NCBI GenBank assembly: GCA_963854835.1 | Contig: OY978525.1 | Coordinates: forward strand, 31,519,253-31,583,252 | DNA length: 64,000 nt | From: Megamerina dolium | Lineage: Eukaryota; Arthropoda; Insecta; Diptera; Megamerinidae | Direction of reading: 5' to 3' | Shown here: one piece after another, positions 57,875 to 64,000 of the stretch | Numbering within the stretch: the first letter of the stretch is position 1 | Layout: the number at the start of each line of letters is the position of its first letter | The notes under the pieces: model-generated | Told to the model about the DNA's origin: nothing | The model's database searches: none | What the model saw: the letters and a program-made list of their open reading frames with translations, nothing else | Program-made: the position numbers and the translations under genes

Positions 57875-58945
57875 TAGCTTGTTTGAAAAGTGACATTTTA
57901 AGCTTTACTTTGTTAGAAGACATTATTAAAATCACATTATTCTGTGAAAAGCTATCTACGTTTAATAATGAGTGAAACTTCGAAACATTGTCTTCATATT
58001 TTGCTTTTCCATTATAGAAACGGTAAGAATATGCCGGAAGTTGCTGAAAAGATTTGTGAAGTTTACGGAGACTGTACTATGTTGTAACTAGAATGACAGA
58101 CTAGTGGTTTGCTAGTTTTCGATCTGATAATTTTGTTCTTAAATATGTACCTCGCTCTGGTGGACCAATCACTGAAAAAGTCGTTGAAATCGTGGAAAAA
58201 ATTGAGGTAGACTGGCACATAAACAGCATGGATATTGCTATGGAACTAGGGTTTCATCACCAACAGCTATCAATCATTTGAAGAAAGCTGGATACGCAAA
58301 GAAGCTCGATGTTTGTGTGCCACATGAATTAACATTGAATTCACTGCTAAAACGGAACGAAATCGAACAATTTCTGAACCGAATAACTACGAGCGATGAA
58401 AAGTTTATCACGTACGACAATGTGCGAAGCTGATCATGAACGAAGCAAGGTAAAGCTTTGCAAACGGTGGCAAAGCCAGCTTTGACACCAACAAAGGTAA
58501 TGCTGTGCGTCTGGTAAGATTGGAAGGGAATTGTTCATTATGAGCTTCTACAACCCTTTCAAACGATTGATTCTAATCTCTACTGTTAACAGTTAACGAT
58601 GATCCGGCAATAACTGAGAGAGCTTGGCTGGGAAGTTTTGATGCATCCACCATATAGCTCGGACGTTGCACCTTCAGATGACCATTTGTTTCGATCTCTG
58701 CAGAACTTTCTTAATGGTGTAAATTTAAGTTACGTAGAGTTCTGCAAATCGCACTCGGATTAGTTTTTCGCTCAGGAAACCCGGAAGTTTTACACAGATG
58801 GAATAATGGCTTTACCCCAAAAATGGCAAAAGGTTATCGATTAAAACGGCAAATATTGAGTTTAATAAAACTCGTTTCAAATATAAGAAAAAAGTGTTCA
58901 ATTTTTAGTCAAATTTGTAAGTGAACTTTTTCGACCAACCAATAT
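57875..58945 (+). pseudogene. Mariner relic, DD34D type
   Basis: Starts MSETSKHCLHILLFHYRNGK at 57968. Frames then show CVPHELTLNS (about 58315), the first catalytic region NRITTSDEKFITYDNVR (about 58378), the DLKG/W-K-GIVHYELLQPFQTIDS stretch (about 58515) and LGWEVLMHPPYSSDVAPSDD (about 58630; third Asp region). It ends KMAKGYRLKRQILSL. Many stops. A right end like ttttcgaccaacca (about 58930) could be the inverted repeat, but the left partner is poor. Confidence 0.8.
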
Positions 58946-58949
58946 GTTT

Positions 58950-60700
58950 TGGCGAAAAAATAACTCTAAATTCTTTTAGCAAAAACTTAAGATCTGCGTT
59001 GCTTTTAAATCGTAATTACTTTTGATTAATTTTGTGAAACAATTTAAAATTACTGAACCTCATTTGTATATAAAAACATTTCATCGATGGAGAGGTTGCA
59101 GTTGAGGTATCTCAAATTTCTCAGATATTAATAGGAAATTATGAGAGAAGAAAGATATTCATATGAACCGATTCCGAACACAGAACTCTAGCAACATCAT
59201 CACCTTTTTGTTGTTATAAGTGTGTATTTTGTTCTTACTTTAGATAAGGTTCATTTAGTAGGTTCATTAGGGTAATGTGCCTACTACCCAGAATAGTTGA
59301 AGTAGCTGTCCATGATTCTTTTCGAAGGTTTGTCACCGAACTTATATAAATTTAGCACTACAGCTAAAATCTTAAAATAAACAACACAAATAGATATTAA
59401 TTATGCAAAAATTTTGGCATAATTTCTCTTCTTTTAACATTGTATTTATAGCGAATAGTATCATTGAAACCCTGTAACTTATGAGAACCAAAAAATAAAT
59501 ATATAAAACAAAGAAAATACATTCAAGTACACAAATGGGTCAAACACCCTTGTAATACCAATATGTACATACTTGCATCGTTTCTTAAAATAAATATAAG
59601 TTATACATGACAATCGAAAGATATTGAAAGAATCCTTCAAGTCCTTTGTGTCAATTTTGTTGTATATTTGTTTGTGTGACTTCGAATATATGTATATATG
59701 TTTTTTTGAGGTTATTTACACAAATTCTTTTGGACACTTGTATAGCTTTGGTTATTTGTTTAGTATAACGTACCATCTCAAAAGGAATTGAATTTTTCAT
59801 GGTACGTTCATATGTACATGGTCTATTTACACAAATGAATATAAATATAAGGTATACGAACCATAAATATACTAAGATAAATAAAATATATATTATTTGT
59901 AAAAACTGTTCTATTATTGCAAACACATAATATCAAATATGATTTAATTGGTATTAATCCCATTACGTCTTAAGAAATGATGGTACCTTCAAAAGGAGAT
60001 ATTCATATTTGCTGGCTTTCGAAATTTCTCCCCTCGAAAATACTGGTACAATAATAACTCCCCTATATTATCAAACATGTACGCATCGAAGAAATAGCGA
60101 ATCAACATTTAAATTGTATCCTCTTTGCACCACTGAAGTGCTTCACTCACTTAACTATACTAATTTATATGGGATATAAAAAAAATTAAAGTATATGATC
60201 AACAAACATTTCGCTAGTCTCATCATGTTGAATAAACTACAAAGTGTTTATGTTTTTTGCTGTTTTTACACATTGTGCATAAGATTGTTCAATAGATTTT
60301 ATCTCTTCTGAGGGAATGCTTTTCGAAATATATATGCTTCACATGATCTTTGAACACATTTACTTTGATGCCAAATGAATAACCAAATTTGCCACTTTTG
60401 TCAAATATTATTCTATTATTTCGGCCAAGAGACAAACACAAGTAAACCTGTGAAAATTTATGTGAATTTAAGTAGAGCCTACAAGCAAATGTTGATATTA
60501 ACAATGCTCTCCGGTTGAAAGGTCAAATAAAGTTGATGACCACTAAAATCCTTATTTTTGCTATCACTTCAATATTTAAATTTACCATGCTTCACCCTGT
60601 TCGATTTGGGTGAAATAAGCAGAGAGTTAAGTAAGTTGAATAAATTATATTTTTCGGCAAAAAACGCATTTTATTCCTCAACATAGTGTCCTCATAGTTC
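58950..60700. other. AT-rich DNA, no gene recognised
   Basis: Short ORFs only. No terminal repeats or domains found. Confidence 0.4.
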
Positions 60701-60972
60701 AGTGGATGCGGTGGTTCAGTGGTTAGTGCGTTGGCTTTCAATGGTGTTGCATTGTGGGTTCAATCCCCGTCCGTGGCATCTTTAATATCAAACAGACTTT
60801 TTCTTTCGAACGGTGTTCACCTGTCGGCAAGCAATTGGCAATTCTTTCGGCAGTAACTCTTTGACATGATAAGCGTCTTAAAGAGCTCTGTGGAAATTTT
60901 TAAAAGCTCCAACAAGTTATATAACAAGGTTTCTGCCGTTCGGAACCAGCTAATACAAATCTGTCGCTTCTA

Positions 60973-62209
60973 CGAGGGCGGATTGATAAAGAAGCTACCT
61001 AAGTACGAAAAAGGCAGCACAAACACAAAAACTTTCTTTTTGGAAATTGCGATCTGTCAAACGTCAAATTTCACCAAAATTCATCTATTAATTTATTTGT
61101 TGTAGTCGTTTGAAGTAACCAACTTTTGTGTTTCTTGAAAAATGGAAAAAGCGAATTTCGTGCAGTGATTAAACACTATTATTTGAAAGGGAAAACGGCA
61201 AAAGAGACAAAAGAAAAGCTCGATAAACATTACGGTGAGTCTGTTCCGTCAGATTACATGGTAAAATATTGGATTGCTGAATTTAAACGCGTCCGAACAA
61301 GCACTGCAACAATACCATCAACAGGAAGGTCAAAAGTGGTGGTTACTGAAGAAAATATCAAGAAAATCCTCCATATCGTTATGAATGATCGCCGAGTCAA
61401 GTTGCGTGAGATTGATGAAATGGTAAACATCTCATATAAACGTGTGTTCAACATTTTGCACGAACATTTGCATATGAAAAAGCTATTCGCTAGGGTTCGA
61501 GAGACCACTTCACAGCGGTGTTTGGACATGATAAAGCGTAATCCTGTTGATTTTTGACGTCGATTAATAACTGTTGATGAAACGTGAGTCCACCACTACA
61601 CACCTAAAACCAAAAATCAATCGAAACAATTGGTGGAAGCTGGTGGAAGTGCTCCGAAGAAGGCGAAGACAGTGAAATCGGCTGGCAAGGTTATGGCCAC
61701 TGTTTTTTTGGGATGCACTCGGAATATTGCTTAACGATTATCTTGAAAAAGGATCCACAATCACAGGAAAGTATTATCGTGCATTATTGGATCAATTGAA
61801 TAATGCAATCAAGAAAAAACTACCACATTTAAAGAAGAAAAAAGTGCTCTTTCTTCAAGACAACGCACCGGTTCACACAGCATTAGATACGATGCTAAAA
61901 TTACGTGAAATACACTTCGAATTGGTTGATCATCCACCTTATGGTCCAGATTCAGCTCCTAATGACTTTTTCCTGTTTCCAAACTTGAAAAAATAGCTCG
62001 CAGGAACAAGATTCAGCTCAAACGAAGAAGTGATTACCGAAACTAACTGAGGGGTTCCGAAATCGTATTATTCAGATGGTATAAAAAAGTTGGAATATCG
62101 TCTTACTAAGTGTGTCGAAGTAAAAGGAGACTATGTTGAGAAATAAATGGTTTTTGAAAAAAAAATGTTATTTTCCTACTTAGGTAGCTTCATTATCAAT
62201 CCGCCCTCG
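60973..62209 (+). mobile_element. Mariner element, family X copy 2
   Basis: Inverted ends CGAGGGCGGATTGATAAAGA (60973) and the complement of CGAGGGCGGATTGATAATGA (ending 62209) are flanked by TA (60971-72, 62210-11). Same family and almost the same sequence as 49240-50514, in opposite orientation 10.5 kb away. Confidence 0.95.
61142..62146 (+). pseudogene. Mariner transposase, family X copy 2
   Basis: ATG at 61142. One A is missing from the run in codons 2-3 compared with the other copy, so the true frame (KSEFRAVIKHYYLKGKTAKE) is entered out of phase. The frame is then open to 61557, with the helix-turn-helix LREIDEMVNISYKRVFNILH. About 50 bp around SARWVARLLSVEQK of the other copy are absent near 61490. 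It resumes at 61727 with LNDYLEKGSTITGKYYRALL, FLQDNAPVHTALD (second Asp) and YGPDSAPNDFFLFPNLKK (third Asp), then a stop, and ends at 62146. Inactive. Confidence 0.92.
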
Positions 62210-62591
62210 TACTACTGTTCGAAAATTTAACACGCACATCAGTACCGGAACAGAAGCTCGGTGGTATCACAAAGGGCCTTTCTGGCCAAGTGTATTCTTT
62301 CAGTGATCTAACCTAACTTTTTTTAGCTCTGGTTTGTGCAGCTTTTTCACTTTTTTCATTTGAAATAACTGTTTTCCCCAGGCTCTCAGAATAGACCTTT
62401 TCTTTAGGTTTTCAAATAGTCGCAGGGATCTAAATTTGGAGGATATGTTGGATAGAGTAGCAGTTTATAACCTAATACATGTAATTATGACATTGTTACT
62501 GTCAGTGCGTTTCCTTTGCCAAATGCGACTCATTTGCGCTTCAAATCCATATCGAATTTGTGCAATAGTTGTCAATAATATTCGTCGCGTT

Positions 62592-62733
62592 CTGTCATTC
62601 GGATCCAACCAAAATAAGTAGGTCCCTTTTAATGCTGTCCAAAATTTAACACGCACAACAGTAATGTAAGAGAAGCTCGGCCAAAGAGCGCTTCGGGGCT
62701 TTAAGTGCCACATATTTATTTATTTTTTTTTTA
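62592..62733 (+). mobile_element. SINE fragment, copy 7
   Basis: 3' part: ctgtcattcggatccaacc, aaaataagtaggtccctttt, aatttaacacgcacaacag, aagagaagctcggccaaaga, gctttaagtgccacatattt, then poly(T)-like tail. The head was not found upstream. Confidence 0.82.
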
Positions 62734-62744
62734 TGCGTGCTGAT

Positions 62745-63150
62745 CGTTTTAACCTTTCTGAGGTAAGCGATATAAATGACACCACAAGAATCCTAAAAAC
62801 TGTCGCCATTACCTTGTTGGCTTTTGACAGACTCATCTTGGCCTTCTATGGTGCACATTCACACGGAGAAGTCCACTATTTGCACTGTTTCTTGATCTTT
62901 GGTATATTTTGATGGATCCATGTTTTGTTCGCGATTATCTAACAACGCAAAATAGTTGAAAATCACCAAACCATCGCCTTTGAAGTGGTCACACGTTTGT
63001 GTTTGTTGACAATTGTAAACGGACGCGAAACCCATTTAGGGTAAGCCTTTTTTCATACCCAACCATTCATATAAAATGTGAAGTATCTGCTCATATGAGA
63101 CGCCTACCGCCTCAGCTAAGACTCAGACTTTCATTTTTCGATCGTTTGCA
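62745..63150 (-). pseudogene. Mariner relic, central part, reverse strand
   Basis: The minus strand reads LAEAVGVSYEQILHILYEWL and GMKKAYPKWVSRPFTIVNKH (about 63120-63000), the helix-turn-helix end and WVxxPLT-like linker of mariner. It then gives WTSPCECAP, MSLSKANKVMATVFRI and ISLTSERLKRS (about 62880-62745), the stretch before the second catalytic Asp. The rest is missing. It abuts SINE copy 7. Confidence 0.72.
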
Positions 63151-63154
63151 CATG

Positions 63155-64000
63155 TTTTTTTACGCAAAAAAATAATTAATTTAAAAAAAAAATTAAAAAA
63201 TAAATAAAAAAAATAGCATCAGTAACTCCAGAGAACCTTAGCAGAGATTTTCTTAATTTTTTTGTTTTTCGTATTAAATTTATACTGTTTTGGAATAAAT
63301 CTACTCCAACTTAGCTGTAAACATAACACAAAAAAAAAAGACTATATAATACGCTTTGTGGAATCTTTAATCTGTCATCACTTATTTATAAATGTCACTG
63401 TCACAAAAAATGGCATACAATGTATATTAAACAAAGAGCAAATGTGGACATTGAATAATAAATCAAGTTTCTTGGCCCTAACCAAACAATTCCAAAAAGA
63501 AAAGAAATGAAGAAGAGCTCCTTCAAAGCACAACAAAAAATTTATTTATTTCTATTTAGGACAATTCTCTATTGTATTCCTAGTCTTATTAATATTGTAA
63601 TCATGAGCTTAGTGGAATTGTATCTTGTTGCCATATCATTACGCACGTTTTAGTTAGTTTCACTTACGAGTCTACATGTATGATAGCAGTTCTAATCCTA
63701 ACAACTACAAAGTATACTTACACATATATATTTACGATTAGTTTACCTCACCCATATTACTCCTCAGCAATTACCTTTTTACGCTTCCCATTCGGTCCAT
63801 ATTTTTATACGCCTACCACCTACACATAGAAGTATAAGCAACTTCTATCCAACCCTATCAATTGACACTGAATATTTGCTATATGTATGTATAACTTTCT
63901 ACAACTATTCTTCCACGAAATAGCACACACACACTCACACACACACACATGTATCCATACATAAATAACGTCTACAAAATGTTGTCCACTAATTATCCTC
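63155..64000. other. AT-rich DNA, no gene recognised
   Basis: Begins with poly(A) tracts (63178-63215) and ends with a CA repeat (63925-63950). No gene or transposon end recognised. Confidence 0.4.

Larger units (their letters stand above)
60702..62285 (+). mobile_element. tRNA-derived SINE, copy 6, split by a mariner
   Basis: The left part, 60702-60972, carries the A-box region (ggtggttcagtggttagtgc), B-box region (ttgtgggttcaatccccgtc) and body (cctgtcggcaagcaattggc; ctgccgttcggaaccagc). The right part, 62210-62285, resumes with tactgttcgaaaatttaaca and cagaagctcgg. The mariner target TA falls where other copies read ccagtctactgtcc. The 3' end is diverged after about 62255. Confidence 0.88.

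Overview
The window looks like a long, AT-rich, repeat-filled stretch of a higher-dipteran genome, most likely a tephritid fruit fly. The reasons are three DD41D ('rosa'-type) mariner transposases, a lineage first described from tephritids, a pickpocket-type (DEG/ENaC) exon with fly-like Asn/His/Thr/Ala runs, and short CAA/GTT repeats. Species assignment is inference. I found no bacterial-type genes, operons, CRISPR arrays, rRNA or true tRNA genes.

Host coding content: one convincing exon, 46265-47100 (+), encoding the cytoplasmic N-terminus of a pickpocket channel subunit and ending at a splice donor. No later exon was recognised in the remaining 17 kb. One 83-codon reverse-strand ORF (47324-47575) is only a weak candidate.

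Layout: 1-3.6 kb unassigned AT-rich DNA with a CGACATT-type repeat; 3.7-5.2 kb decayed Jockey-like LINE; 5.4-5.8 kb a tRNA-derived SINE; 7.4-10 kb a mariner carrying a 285-bp copy of neighbouring LINE-derived DNA, then a SINE piece and a second mariner relic; 12-12.8 kb DD41D relic; 14.2-14.6 and 19.6-20.0 kb LINE tails; 16.4-17 kb mariner relic; 18.5-19.6 kb Tc1/mariner relic with recognisable ends; 21.2-21.9 kb ~166-bp tandem repeat; 21.9-24.7 kb mariner, SINE, mariner; 26.7-27.1 kb 214-bp tandem pair; 28.4-30.1 kb LINE RNase H, SINE and LINE RT pieces; 32.2-33.4 kb DD37D-like element; 34.2-34.9 kb ~150-bp tandem repeat; 35.4-37.2 kb long-TIR element containing a DD41D mariner; 38.7-39.5 kb mariner relic; 39.9-40.5 kb hAT-like MITE containing a solo LTR; 41.0-45.3 kb second long-TIR element containing a complete Gypsy-type LTR element; 46.3-47.1 kb pickpocket exon; 47.9-52.5 kb two mariners and a Tc1 element in a row; 56.3 kb (TA)n; 56.9-58.9 kb two mariner derivatives; 60.7-62.3 kb SINE split by a mariner; 62.6-63.2 kb SINE and mariner tails.

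How the parts relate: most of the sequence is a layered record of transposition, and several nestings can be ordered in time because target-site duplications and empty sites survive. The most unusual object is the LTR element at 41021-44866. Its single open 970-codon frame fuses SAP-coiled-coil-Gag-zinc knuckles directly to integrase, with protease, reverse transcriptase and RNase H removed in frame. No new defence or regulatory system is visible.
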